This document shows positions 27,952 through 37,570 of a DNA stretch of 64,000 nucleotides, in pieces. The DNA comes from Bacteroidota bacterium (GTDB taxonomy: Bacteria; Bacteroidota; Ignavibacteria; Kapaibacteriales; UBA961). Within the stretch, counting starts at the first letter, position 1, and each line of letters starts with the position of its first letter. The position numbers and the translations under genes are program-made. Location: assembly GCA_018266765.1 (NCBI GenBank), contig JAFDZU010000001.1, positions 1 through 64,000 on the forward strand, read 5' to 3'. Under the pieces are notes generated by a model. The model made no database searches and had not been told where the DNA came from. It saw nothing but the letters and a program-made list of their open reading frames with translations.

Positions 27952-28872
27952 TCAAAGGTATTCTTTCCAATAGGAAGAAATTCGTTCAAAAAAGGTAAGT
28001 TTAGCTCGAACAGATGGAGTTTTATGAACTAATATTATTAATGAATAAATCAACTTTTTCATAGAAAAATGCAGATATTCAAGTGCTATATAAATTTTCT
28101 GACCAAATGTTGAGCGATGTTTACGAACAAATTGAACCTTTGAATACACTAACTTACGGACAGTAGCCGCAGTCTGATTTAACTCACTTCCCGAACTTGC
28201 TCCTCGAATGTGCATTACTACGGCTTTTGGATTAAAAACGACATCCCAATAAGCTTGTTTCAAACGATAACAAAAGTCTGATTCCTCAGAATAAAATGAA
28301 AATTCTTCGTCGAAACCTTCAATACTTTTATGTGCGTCTCGCCTAATAGCAAGTATAGCTCCGTCAACGTAATCAACATATTTTGGCTGTCTGTCAATTG
28401 GTGATATATTGAAAAATACTGTGCGGAGTGCATGTTTAAAAGTTGTGATAAACAAAACATCAGAAATTGCTTCTTTTATTCCATGCAAATATCCGTAGCT
28501 TCTTTGCCAAGAGCCGTTTGGGTAAATTTGTTGTGGTGCTACTACTCCAACCTTAGGATGTTTTTTCAGGTAATTAGTTAAAATTTGAATTGACGAATCT
28601 CGAAACTCTACATCCGCATTACACACAATAGCAAAGTCTGTCATGCAGGCATTCATTCCAATATTGACAGCATTTGCATAGCTACGATTTTCGGGGGTGA
28701 TGATAATGTTTACGTCATTAAAGTTAGTTCGAATATCACTAACAGTAGAATCCGGCGAACAATTATCCACTACTATTATCGGGCAATTTGACGTTGTTTT
28801 TTTTATAGAAGAAATGCACTTCAACGTAAGTGACGAGGTATTATAAGATATAATTACAACGGTAACATTCAT
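27952..28872 (-). CDS. Family 2 glycosyltransferase (rhamnosyltransferase-like)
   Basis: 306 residues. The GT-A fold starts at VTVVIISYNTSSLTLKCI. VVDNCSPDST binds the nucleotide, NADVEF supplies the DxD-like metal site, and YSEESDFCYRLKQ is the WbbL-type catalytic helix. Such enzymes add rhamnose or similar sugars to surface polysaccharide or O-antigen on the cytoplasmic membrane face. It begins one base after the dnaE stop, an unexpected neighbour, and is probably read from the dnaE transcript. No other polysaccharide gene is adjacent; the Wza/Wzz genes are 32 kb away. Confidence 0.85.
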   Translation of the reverse strand: MNVTVVIISYNTSSLTLKCISSIKKTTSNCPIIVVDNCSPDSTVSDIRTNFNDVNIIITPENRSYANAVNIGMNACMTDFAIVCNADVEFRDSSIQILTNYLKKHPKVGVVAPQQIYPNGSWQRSYGYLHGIKEAISDVLFITTFKHALRTVFFNISPIDRQPKYVDYVDGAILAIRRDAHKSIEGFDEEFSFYSEESDFCYRLKQAYWDVVFNPKAVVMHIRGASSGSELNQTAATVRKLVYSKVQFVRKHRSTFGQKIYIALEYLHFSMKKLIYSLIILVHKTPSVRAKLTFFERISSYWKEYL

Positions 28873-28873
28873 A

Positions 28874-31800
28874 TTATTCTAATAAGAAGCGTATATTTTG
28901 CACGCCAAATAATTTGGATAAATGAACCGTTGTTTCCGGCTTAACAGGAAGGCGTGCCTGAGCATAAAACTGCGAAACTCTCACTCCGTCTTCATTTAAT
29001 GAAAACATAATTTTAGCATCTTTGTTTTTATCGTTACATAAATCTTTAACCTTCTTTATTTCTTGAGGTGTTGCGGTGTTTGAATTCAAAAGTAAATGAT
29101 AACCTTTGGCAAGTTTTGTAGCCGCTTCTTCTATTTGTAATACATCTTCAACCACAATTTTTAGAGCATCTGCATTTAATTCACTTTTACCTTTTACCAT
29201 TATAACTGTATCTTCTACAAGGTATTGACTAAATTTCTTATAGGAATCACTCCAAAAAATACATTCTGCTTTACCTGTAAAATCTTCAATGGTGACAAAT
29301 GCAATCGTTTGTTCTTTTTTATCCATTCGTGTACGCACATTGGTTATCAATCCGCAACAACGAACTTGCTTTCCAATAAGTTGCGATTCTCTTTTGCCCA
29401 AAAATAGAGTCGCAAACGATAATAGATGTGGCTGATATTTCGTAAGTGGATGCCCGCTAATATAAAAATTGAGTACTTCCTTTTCCTTTTCAAGTCGTTG
29501 AGTTTCAGTCCACGAAGGAACATCCGGAAGGTTTGGTTCGACAATATTAGCTTCTTCGACTTCACCTCCAAATAGACTATCTGTTTCATTTTTCGGAGCA
29601 TTAGAATTTTTACTGAATTCGAGTGCACTATCAACTGCGGCATACAATTGAGCGCGATGCCCAATTTTTAGTGAGTCAAATGCTCCGCACGCTATCAGTG
29701 CTTCAAGAACACGTTTATTGATAACTTTTCCGTCACAACGTGAGGCAAAATCGTAAAACGAAGAGAATGGTTTTTCTTCACGAGCTTTAATTATTGATTC
29801 CACAGCACTTACACCGACTCCTTTGATACCTGCAAGTCCGAACACGATATTCTCACTGTCAACAGCCGAAAACGTAGCGAGTGATTTATTGACATCAGGT
29901 GGCAATACATTAATATCAAAAGATTTAGCTTCGTCAATGAGAGCAACTATTTTATCAAGGTCATTGAGTTCGGCTGTCATGTTAGCCGCAAGGAACTCTG
30001 CTGTATAATGACATTTCAACCAAGCAGTTTGGAACGCTAGATATGCGTAAGCGCATGAGTGAGATTTATTAAAACCATACGACGCAAATTTTATCAGTAA
30101 CTCAAATATTTCCTCGGCTGTTTTCTTTGGAATTTCATTGACTGCTGCACCTTGAATGAATTGAGATTTCAGTTTCATCATTTCTACGGGATTTTTCTTT
30201 CCCATAGCTCTGCGAATTATATCTGCTTGTGAAAGTGTGAATCCCGAAACGTCCTGAACAAGTTGCATAACCTGCTCTTGATATACGATAATACCATACG
30301 TTTTCGTAAGAGATTTTTCCATTATCGGATGTAAATATTCAATCGGTTTTCTGCCGTGTTTACGGTCAATAAAATCGGGAATATTTTCCATCGGGCCAGG
30401 ACGATATAGTGCGTTCATGGCGATGAGGTCTTCGAGGTCTGTCGGTTTGAGTTTAATTAAAGACTCTTGCATTTTGCCTGATTCGAACTGAAAAACTGCT
30501 TGTGTTTTGCCTTTGCCAAGCATTTCATACGTTTCTTTATCTTCTAAATCAATCGTCTCTAAGTCAATTACAACTTTATGGTTTTTATTAATTTGGTCGA
30601 GAGCATTATCAATAATAGAAAGAGTACGTAATCCCAAAAAATCCATTTTGAGAAGTCCTGCATCTTCAAGGTCTTTCATAGGATACTGTGTAGCAAGACC
30701 AGAATCACCCGATTTATACAAAGGAACAAAATCGTTAATATCACCTGGTGCAATAACTACACCTGCTGCATGAAGTGATGAATTACGTGCCATTCCTTCG
30801 AGAGTAGAAGCATACTCTATTAGCTCCTTTAATTTAGGGTCGTTTGTTTCTTTCAGCCAACGCAGTTCAGGTAATTCAATTGCATCATTAATTTTGGTAA
30901 CTTTCCCTTGAATAACCGGTATTTTTTCTGTGATTGAATTAATCGTTGAAAGCGGAATACCAAGAACACGACCAACATCCTTCAAAACTGCACGGCTCGA
31001 CAAAGTACCAAATGTGATAATTTGTGCTACTGATTTTTCACCATACTTTTCCTTCACATAATCAATCACAATATCACGTTTATCATCACTAAAATCAATA
31101 TCAATATCGGGCATCGAAACACGGTCAGGATTGAGAAACCGTTCAAAAAGTAAATCATACTTAATCGGGTCAACATTAATAATTCCAAGAGCATACGCAA
31201 CCACACTACCTGCCGCCGAACCGCGACCGGGGCCAACTCGCACGCCTTTTTTCTGTGCTTGTTTGATAAAATCTTGCACAATGAGAAAGTACCCCGCATA
31301 TCCCATTCTTTTAATAACATCAAGCTCAAATTTAACGCGGTCTATAAGTTGTTGATTTTGGTTTTTATAGCGGAGTTCTAATCCTGAATACGTCAATTCT
31401 TCGAGGTATTCCTCGAGAGTGGTTGCCTTTGATTCGGGTGGAATAGGAAAACTCGGCATTTTAATTTCAGACTTTAAATCAACTTCACATTTTTCGGCAA
31501 CTTCAAGTGTATTCTCGAATGCTTGCGGATAATCCTTAAATAACTTCGCCATTTCTTCGGAAGACTTGAAATACATTTCGGGTTTTCCATAACGGAGTTC
31601 ATGGATATTCGGGTTGGATTTTGGTCCACTATCTTTGATATGTAATAAAACATTATGAGCAACCGCATGTTCTTTTTTGATGTAATGACAATCATTTGAA
31701 ACGATGAGTTTTATTCCAAGTTCTTCGGCAAGTCTGGGTGCCTGAGCCATCACAATTTCATCACCGGGAAGTCCATGATTTTGAAGCTCTATATAGAAGT

Positions 31801-32317
31801 CATCTCCAAAAAGATTTTTGTACCAAATAGCATTATTTCGCGCAGTTTCGTAATCACCAGTTAGAAGCGGAGCATTGATAACTCCTGATAAACAAGCAGA
31901 TAATGCAATTAACCCTTCATGGTATTTCTCTAATAAATCCGTATCAATTCTCGGACGATAGTAGAATCCTTCGGTGTGCCCGAGTGTGGTCAGTTTCATC
32001 AAGTTTTTATAGCCGATGTCATTTTTGGCAAGGAGAACAAGATGAAAATAGTTTCGTTTTTTGGTGGATGATTTGCCGGCACTTCTATCAAAACGACTTC
32101 CGTTTGCAATATAAACTTCACAACCAAGAATCGGTTTGAGTCCTGCTTTTTTTGCTTTTTTGTGAAACTCAAAACAGCCGAACATCACGCCGTGGTCGGT
32201 GAGAGCAATCGCTTTCTGACCATCTTCTTTAGCGGCATAAATCAACTGCTCGGGCGTACAAGCAGCATCGAGTAAGGAATAATGAGTATGATTGTGTAAG
32301 TGGACAAATTCGGGCAT
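28874..32317 (-). CDS. dnaE: DNA polymerase III alpha subunit
   Basis: 1147 residues of replicative C-family polymerase. The PHP domain opens with FVHLHNHTHYSLLDAA. The catalytic aspartates are in MPDIDIDFSDD, and GPGRGSAAGSVVAYALG marks the palm. A helix-hairpin-helix (about 790-870) and a C-terminal OB fold (from about 950) follow. The reading frame is open upstream to a TTG at 32362, but the ATG at 32317 gives MPEFVHLHNHTHYSLLD as in the family, so I chose it. A TATCTTTG box stands about 43 bases before this ATG. Confidence 0.97.
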   Translation of the reverse strand: MPEFVHLHNHTHYSLLDAACTPEQLIYAAKEDGQKAIALTDHGVMFGCFEFHKKAKKAGLKPILGCEVYIANGSRFDRSAGKSSTKKRNYFHLVLLAKNDIGYKNLMKLTTLGHTEGFYYRPRIDTDLLEKYHEGLIALSACLSGVINAPLLTGDYETARNNAIWYKNLFGDDFYIELQNHGLPGDEIVMAQAPRLAEELGIKLIVSNDCHYIKKEHAVAHNVLLHIKDSGPKSNPNIHELRYGKPEMYFKSSEEMAKLFKDYPQAFENTLEVAEKCEVDLKSEIKMPSFPIPPESKATTLEEYLEELTYSGLELRYKNQNQQLIDRVKFELDVIKRMGYAGYFLIVQDFIKQAQKKGVRVGPGRGSAAGSVVAYALGIINVDPIKYDLLFERFLNPDRVSMPDIDIDFSDDKRDIVIDYVKEKYGEKSVAQIITFGTLSSRAVLKDVGRVLGIPLSTINSITEKIPVIQGKVTKINDAIELPELRWLKETNDPKLKELIEYASTLEGMARNSSLHAAGVVIAPGDINDFVPLYKSGDSGLATQYPMKDLEDAGLLKMDFLGLRTLSIIDNALDQINKNHKVVIDLETIDLEDKETYEMLGKGKTQAVFQFESGKMQESLIKLKPTDLEDLIAMNALYRPGPMENIPDFIDRKHGRKPIEYLHPIMEKSLTKTYGIIVYQEQVMQLVQDVSGFTLSQADIIRRAMGKKNPVEMMKLKSQFIQGAAVNEIPKKTAEEIFELLIKFASYGFNKSHSCAYAYLAFQTAWLKCHYTAEFLAANMTAELNDLDKIVALIDEAKSFDINVLPPDVNKSLATFSAVDSENIVFGLAGIKGVGVSAVESIIKAREEKPFSSFYDFASRCDGKVINKRVLEALIACGAFDSLKIGHRAQLYAAVDSALEFSKNSNAPKNETDSLFGGEVEEANIVEPNLPDVPSWTETQRLEKEKEVLNFYISGHPLTKYQPHLLSFATLFLGKRESQLIGKQVRCCGLITNVRTRMDKKEQTIAFVTIEDFTGKAECIFWSDSYKKFSQYLVEDTVIMVKGKSELNADALKIVVEDVLQIEEAATKLAKGYHLLLNSNTATPQEIKKVKDLCNDKNKDAKIMFSLNEDGVRVSQFYAQARLPVKPETTVHLSKLFGVQNIRFLLE

Positions 32318-32359
32318 ATCGCGCTCTTTTTTTGCATTTTGAATAGAATATTTGGTGTG

Positions 32360-32367
32360 CAAAGATA
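32360..32367 (-). promoter_or_regulatory. Candidate -7 box (TATCTTTG) upstream of dnaE
   Basis: On the minus strand TATCTTTG fits TAnnTTTG exactly and sits 43 bases before the dnaE ATG at 32317. It overlaps the TTG at 32362-32360, which argues that the upstream TTG is not the true start. Confidence 0.42.
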
Positions 32368-32554
32368 CAAAAGCACGCTTAAACTTCAGCTATACTTTTC
32401 TTGGTGATTTTGAGATAATTTACTTACAATAACAATTGTATTTTTTGTTGGTCTAATTTTTCTAAATCTATTTAAAATCTTTACATACATTTTAACAAGC
32501 AGTTCAAATTATATTCATAAATTTTGATAGTTACAAATAAAAAAATATTAAAAC

Positions 32555-34540
32555 CTACACCATAAACCCACCTATTTGCGGATATGTAGCGATCATTGTT
32601 TTGGATGAGAATTTTACCGTAAACTCACAATGTTTCATTGTTATCGGAATAACTATTTCAAGTGTTTCTTCGGATGTTTTTACAGAAAGCAATGGTAGTA
32701 TTGCTGTCGTTGCAGTTAGAAATGAAATGTTTGTTTCGGTGATAGTTAGCTTTGATTCTGGTTCTGAAAGGATAATTGAAATCTGCTCGTCAGGGCGCAA
32801 GGTACGCTCAATTTCCAAACGAAGTTCTAAAGTACAATCGGCACGACGGTAATAAATTTTGCGGATAATATCAGTGACAGAGTGCATGGCAGATTCTGCA
32901 CGCTCGGGCTGAAACACAGTTGCATTTTGCCAATGTGATAACGATGTTTCGGTAATTCCAAGAATAGATTGGAACACTTCATCCGGTGGCACTAAATCAA
33001 CCTTTCGGTATGCTTCCGCGATATTCCAACGGAATAATTCATCAAATTCATGTTGATTAGCTGAAACGTGGTCATCGCCATACCACCAACACCAATCCGA
33101 ACCTTCAGCAATTAATATATGTTCAAAAGCAGATTCAAAATGAGGATGAGAAGTACATTCACCGACTGCAAAGCGAGCTTTTGAGAGCATAGTCCATGCG
33201 GCATTATCTTGATGATGCCCAATCCAAATTTTAAAATTAGCGTTAATCCACGAACCTGCTCGAATAGATTCAATTGTAGGTAAAAAATTGGCTGATTGAA
33301 TTGCTTCGGAACAAGTAACCGTTGTAAATTCTTTGGATGAAAGACGTTCGTAGAGTGCCCGAAGAAAATACGTTCCATTCTGATAATAATATTCCCAACA
33401 GTTTTCACCATCTAAAATTATAGGTACAACTGCAGAAAGCAGGGCTTCTTCACCATGTTTTTTCACAATTGCGGAGCGAATATCCAACAAACGACGGCAA
33501 AAATCTTCAGCGGCATGGTCGGCATTCCAGCGCGAATACACAAATCCAACTGCATCCGACAACGAATGGTCGCGGAAAAGTAAAGCTATATCTCCTTGTT
33601 CAGTTTTGACTGTTCGAGGAAAATATTTATCTGTCCAATCATGAGAACTTTTGGTACTTGCCCACAAAACTTCTTCGTCGCTTGCCGCCCATTGAATACC
33701 ATTTTCCACCATTAATCCGAGTGCTTCGTTGCTAATCGAACCTTCGGATGGCCACATTCCATTTGGTTTTTCTCCAAATTCTGATTTGTAATATTCTATT
33801 GCACGTTGTATGTGAGTATTTGCATCTTCAGGGTGTGCAAATGGAGTGAAAGGCATTGATGCCTCGGGCATTGCTTCGAGTGCTGAGTGGTTGTCAATAA
33901 TAAGCGGTAAAATTGGATGATACAGAGGAGTTACACTAATTTCGATTTGACCTGATTGTTGTAAATCCTTCATTTCAGGGAGAATTTTTCCTAAAATTTC
34001 ATTATGAATTGCCAAAACTTGAAGTTTTTCTTCTTCAGTGAAATTTTTTCCTTTGTCAAATAAAGATTTGACTCGTTTATCATTTCGAAAACTCTGCCCA
34101 ATCCAAGTAAGATTATACCAAGTTTGAATATCACGCCAATCTTGAGATGTGAATCGTTCGAGTGCAAAATCTTCGTTTCTACCCTCTTCAAATAATATTC
34201 TATACCGCTCATACGGCAAAACCATCAATTCATGATTACAAAGAAAAAAAAGCTTAAGTATATCTTTTTTATCTGTTTCAGATAGTGTATCGGCATTAAT
34301 TTCAGTTAGGATTTGGATTCTGTCTCGAGTTCCTTTTGTGCAGTATTCATCTATTTGCATCATGAGCGATGGTGCAAGATTAAATGTTTGTTTTATTAAC
34401 GGGAATTCTCGAAGCAATGCCGGTAAATCATAGTAATCTTTTGCACCATGCACCCGAACCCATGGTAAAATAAATGTTTCTTCTTTTTTATAAAATGGCT
34501 GATGTTGATGCCAAAGAATTGCAATACGAAGTGGAAGCAT
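32555..34540 (-). CDS. Glycoside hydrolase family 57 protein
   Basis: 661 residues. The opening RIAILWHQHQPFY and YYDLPALLREFP segments, and the later GMWPSEGSISNEALGLM (catalytic Glu in WPSEG), identify GH57. HPHFESAFEHI and related His/Trp-rich stretches follow. The C-terminal third is beta-rich and resembles the substrate-binding extension of the alpha-amylase/4-alpha-glucanotransferase-like subgroup. It probably cleaves or transfers alpha-1,4-glucan, and with GlgA suggests glycogen metabolism. Length matches the bacterial group of about 650-750 residues. It lies between ftsY and dnaE with gaps of 61 and 192 bases. Confidence 0.87.
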   Translation of the reverse strand: MLPLRIAILWHQHQPFYKKEETFILPWVRVHGAKDYYDLPALLREFPLIKQTFNLAPSLMMQIDEYCTKGTRDRIQILTEINADTLSETDKKDILKLFFLCNHELMVLPYERYRILFEEGRNEDFALERFTSQDWRDIQTWYNLTWIGQSFRNDKRVKSLFDKGKNFTEEEKLQVLAIHNEILGKILPEMKDLQQSGQIEISVTPLYHPILPLIIDNHSALEAMPEASMPFTPFAHPEDANTHIQRAIEYYKSEFGEKPNGMWPSEGSISNEALGLMVENGIQWAASDEEVLWASTKSSHDWTDKYFPRTVKTEQGDIALLFRDHSLSDAVGFVYSRWNADHAAEDFCRRLLDIRSAIVKKHGEEALLSAVVPIILDGENCWEYYYQNGTYFLRALYERLSSKEFTTVTCSEAIQSANFLPTIESIRAGSWINANFKIWIGHHQDNAAWTMLSKARFAVGECTSHPHFESAFEHILIAEGSDWCWWYGDDHVSANQHEFDELFRWNIAEAYRKVDLVPPDEVFQSILGITETSLSHWQNATVFQPERAESAMHSVTDIIRKIYYRRADCTLELRLEIERTLRPDEQISIILSEPESKLTITETNISFLTATTAILPLLSVKTSEETLEIVIPITMKHCEFTVKFSSKTMIATYPQIGGFMV

Positions 34541-34601
34541 GATGTATTAAGTTTGATTATTCGAATAATCTCTGTGAACTATGTATCTATGTGGTTAAAA
34601 A

Positions 34602-35588
34602 TCAAGCTTTTTCCTCAAATAACGCCTCAACGAAATCAACAGGATTAAACGGCTGAAGATCATCAATTTTTTCACCAACACCGATATAACGAACCGGAAG
34701 TTTGAGTTCGTTAGTAATTGCTATAATTATTCCACCTTTTGCAGTTCCGTCTAATTTTGTGAGAACTAACCCTGTAAGTTTTGATACTTTAGCAAATTCT
34801 TTAGCTTGTTGCAGTGCATTTTGTCCAGTCGTTGCATCTAATGTAAGGAAGACTTCATTCGGTGCATCAACTTTGAGTTTTCGCATGACTCGGCTTATTT
34901 TTTCGAGTTCCGCCATGAGGTTTGCTTTGTTGTGAAGTCGTCCTGCTGTGTCAATAATTACAACATCAGATTTACGGGCTATTGCGGCTTTTAAGGTATC
35001 ATATGCTACTGCGGCAGGATCTGCACCATGCGCTTGTTGAACAATATCAACACCGGCACGTTCAGCCCAAATTTCGAGTTGTTCATTGGCGGCGGCACGA
35101 AATGTATCGGCAGCTCCGATAATTACTTTTTTTCCGGCATTTCGATAATTATGAGCTAACTTTCCGATCGTTGTGGTCTTCCCTACTCCATTAACACCAA
35201 CTACCATAATAGTATGAGGTAAATTATCTTCTTTAACTGCAAAGATTGCATCGTCTTCGGGAGTGGGAACAGCAGTGAGAATAGTTAGAATTTCTTGCTT
35301 AATCATGGTGTATATTTCCATACTATCCTCAAAACCGTCTCGTTTAGCACGTTCTTTCACAGCATTCATTATTCTTACCGATGTATCAACACCAATATCA
35401 GAAGTGAGGAGAATTTCCTCAATATCATTCATTAATGATGCGTCAATTTTACGTCCGCTTCCGAGTACGCTTTTAAGTCTATTTACAAACGCATTTCGCG
35501 TTTTTTCTAATCCTTCTTTGAGCTTTGTAAATGAAACTGCCTCTACAGCCGAAGCCACTTTCTGTTTAATTTTATCGAATAAACCCAT
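34602..35588 (-). CDS. ftsY: Signal recognition particle receptor FtsY
   Basis: 328 residues. A short N domain with helical bundle (about 1-95) precedes the NG GTPase domain, with GVNGVGKTTTIGKLA (P-loop), DTFRAAANEQL, DTAGRLHNKANL and TKLDGTAKGG. It docks ribosome-SRP complexes at the membrane. It lacks the long acidic A domain of E. coli FtsY, as is usual outside Gammaproteobacteria. The YajC subunit at 37571 serves the same export route. The ATG at 35588 is used; pgsA ends 61 bases upstream. Confidence 0.95.
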   Translation of the reverse strand: MGLFDKIKQKVASAVEAVSFTKLKEGLEKTRNAFVNRLKSVLGSGRKIDASLMNDIEEILLTSDIGVDTSVRIMNAVKERAKRDGFEDSMEIYTMIKQEILTILTAVPTPEDDAIFAVKEDNLPHTIMVVGVNGVGKTTTIGKLAHNYRNAGKKVIIGAADTFRAAANEQLEIWAERAGVDIVQQAHGADPAAVAYDTLKAAIARKSDVVIIDTAGRLHNKANLMAELEKISRVMRKLKVDAPNEVFLTLDATTGQNALQQAKEFAKVSKLTGLVLTKLDGTAKGGIIIAITNELKLPVRYIGVGEKIDDLQPFNPVDFVEALFEEKA

Positions 35589-35649
35589 TTATAATTTTCT
35601 ATTGTATGAGAGAATAAATTATTATTTACTATTTATAGTTAGCTTAATA

Positions 35650-36174
35650 TTACGAAGTTTTGTTATTCATTATAGTGAAAAATCTCACTGTATATCCTCC
35701 AAGAGAGATTATCATAGCCAGTAGTGAAATCCACATTAAATATTCAGAAATTCTTCCCCATTGCAACGCCGCTCCAAGAAGTGTAAGAGCGATAAACACT
35801 ACCGATATTTTACCCACATAATTGGATGGAAGAATGATTCCCTTTTTACGTTTTACAAAAATTCCTCCAGTGAAAATCACTATATCTCTCAGAATAACTG
35901 AACCAAAAAACCATAAAGGAATAGCACCCTGCACTGCTAAAACTACAGCCATTGCCCCAACGAAAAGTTTATCGGCAAGCGGGTCAATAATTTTTCCTGT
36001 TTCTGATATTTGATTAAGTTTACGAGCAAAATATCCGTCTAATATATCGGAAATAGAAGCAGCAATACAAACAACTGCAACTGCAACAGAATGGTGATAC
36101 CACAAGGCAAATGACATCGGAATTACCAGTACACCTCGAAGCATACTTAGCATGTTAGAAATCGTCCAAATCAT
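35650..36174 (-). CDS. pgsA: CDP-alcohol phosphatidyltransferase (PgsA-like)
   Basis: 174 residues with about five or six membrane helices. The signature DGxxARx8GxxxDxxxD is seen in DGYFARKLNQISETGKIIDP followed by LADK. It joins CDP-diacylglycerol to glycerol 3-phosphate in phospholipid synthesis. The frame is open to a TTG at 36201; the ATG at 36174 gives MIWTISNMLSMLRG, which fits the family's N-terminal helix. Phosphatidylserine synthase and cardiolipin synthase use the same motif, so PgsA is the favoured call on size and motif spacing only. Confidence 0.82.
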   Translation of the reverse strand: MIWTISNMLSMLRGVLVIPMSFALWYHHSVAVAVVCIAASISDILDGYFARKLNQISETGKIIDPLADKLFVGAMAVVLAVQGAIPLWFFGSVILRDIVIFTGGIFVKRKKGIILPSNYVGKISVVFIALTLLGAALQWGRISEYLMWISLLAMIISLGGYTVRFFTIMNNKTS

Positions 36175-36243
36175 AGAAAAAGAATAAGTTATCACCGTCA
36201 ATTATTTTATACTATCCTTGTAATTGAATGCAAAATTAAGAAA

Positions 36244-36375
36244 TTATACGCTTAAACATCTATTAATAATCTTTTCCTTTACGATAGACCGAAGAAGAGA
36301 TTTAGAAAACTTAGTATTTGATTCAACAGATTCAATACTCATAGTTTCTCCGTATTTTTGAATAATATTATCCAT
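36244..36375 (-). CDS. Possible 43-codon small protein
   Basis: An ATG at 36375 opens 43 codons (MDNIIQKYGETMSIESVESN at the start, then a Lys/Arg-rich stretch) ending in TAA at 36246-36244. It lies 14 bases from the divergent tgt start and 69 bases before pgsA. A second in-frame ATG is at codon 12. It has no known motif, no clear ribosome site, and could be chance in AT-rich DNA. I list it only because it is intact and in the pgsA direction. Confidence 0.2.
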   Translation of the reverse strand: MDNIIQKYGETMSIESVESNTKFSKSLLRSIVKEKIINRCLSV

Positions 36376-36388
36376 TATTTACTCGTTT

Positions 36389-37522
36389 ATGACTCAATTC
36401 GATATTAATGTTACTTCACAAGATTGCAAAGCACGTGCAGGATTTCTCCACACTGATCATGGCTTAATCCCAACGCCTATCTTCATGCCTGTTGGTACAC
36501 AAGGGACAGTGAAAGCAATATCACAGCGTGAACTTGTTGAGATTGATACAAAAATTATACTTGGTAATACGTATCATCTTTATTTACGACCGACTGAAGA
36601 AGTTTTATCAAGTTTCGGCGGTCTTCATAAATTTATGAATTGGGATAGACCAATATTAACTGATAGTGGTGGATATCAAGTTTTTTCACTTAAAGAACTT
36701 CGTAAAATTACAGAAAAAGGTGTTACATTTTCGTCGCATCTTGACGGGTCGAAGCATCTATTTACCCCCGAACGTGTTATAGAAATTCAGCGTTGCATCG
36801 GCTCTGATATTATCATGCCTCTTGATGAATGTGCACCACATCCTTGTGAATATTCCTATGCAAAAAATTCAATGGAATTAACTCTTCGATGGGCAAAGAG
36901 AAATAAATTAGCATTTGAAAATTCGCAACCAAGATATGGTCACTCTCAAATCTTATTTGCTATTGGTCAAGGTAGTGTTTATAAAGATTTACGTGCTGAA
37001 TGTTTACAGCAAATGTCAGAAATGAATTTCGACGGATACGCTATCGGTGGGTTGGCTGTCGGAGAATCCTCCGATATTATGTACGACATAGTAGATTTTT
37101 CGACTGATAGAATGCCAAAAGATAAACCTCGGTATTTAATGGGTGTCGGAACTCCCGAAAACATACTTACAGCTATAGGTTTAGGTGTAGATATGTTCGA
37201 TTGTGTAATGCCGACAAGGAATGCTCGTAACGGTACGCTGTTTACGACTCGAGGAAAAATCAACATACGAAACGCAAAGTATAAATTTGACGAAAATCCG
37301 ATTGATGAAAATATTGATTGCTATGCAAGCCAAGAATTTAGCTTAGGATATTTACGACATTTATTTATTTCTAAAGAAATATTAGGACTGCAACTTGCCA
37401 CTCAACATAATCTTGCATTTTATCTATGGCTTGTCAGAACAGCTCGTGAAAAAATACTTTGCGGAGAATATCGTCAATGGTCGCAAGATTTTATGAAAGT
37501 TCTCTCCTCAAAGGGCGTTTGA
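36389..37522 (+). CDS. tgt: tRNA-guanine transglycosylase with degenerate zinc site
   Basis: 377 residues of the TIM-barrel enzyme that swaps guanine-34 for the queuosine precursor preQ1 in GUN tRNAs. DSGGYQVFSL carries the first catalytic Asp and MFDCVMPTRNARNG the nucleophile Asp. FAIGQGSVYKDLR and YAIGGLAVGES line the pocket. The usual zinc ligands CxCxxC plus His are replaced: IDCYAS (309-314) has Ile and Ser at two of three Cys positions, keeping Cys311 and His340 (TQHNLAF). This may be a lineage variant that folds without zinc. The stop overlaps a terminator hairpin. An RdhA/QueG-like protein occurs at 57294. Confidence 0.93.
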   Translation: MTQFDINVTSQDCKARAGFLHTDHGLIPTPIFMPVGTQGTVKAISQRELVEIDTKIILGNTYHLYLRPTEEVLSSFGGLHKFMNWDRPILTDSGGYQVFSLKELRKITEKGVTFSSHLDGSKHLFTPERVIEIQRCIGSDIIMPLDECAPHPCEYSYAKNSMELTLRWAKRNKLAFENSQPRYGHSQILFAIGQGSVYKDLRAECLQQMSEMNFDGYAIGGLAVGESSDIMYDIVDFSTDRMPKDKPRYLMGVGTPENILTAIGLGVDMFDCVMPTRNARNGTLFTTRGKINIRNAKYKFDENPIDENIDCYASQEFSLGYLRHLFISKEILGLQLATQHNLAFYLWLVRTAREKILCGEYRQWSQDFMKVLSSKGV

Positions 37523-37534
37523 CCGCCTTTTTTT
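37510..37534 (+). terminator. Intrinsic terminator overlapping the tgt stop
   Basis: AAAGGGCG (37510-37517) pairs with CGCCTTT (37524-37530) around a six-base loop containing the stop codon, with one bulged G, and runs into TTTTTTTATT. It separates tgt from yajC. Confidence 0.6.
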
Positions 37535-37570
37535 ATTACAGTTTACATATAATTATTTTAAAGGTTTTTT

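Noticed and set aside
32318-32362. Upstream TTG start for dnaE
   Set aside because: The ATG at 32317 gives the family N-terminus, and a promoter-like box overlaps the TTG.
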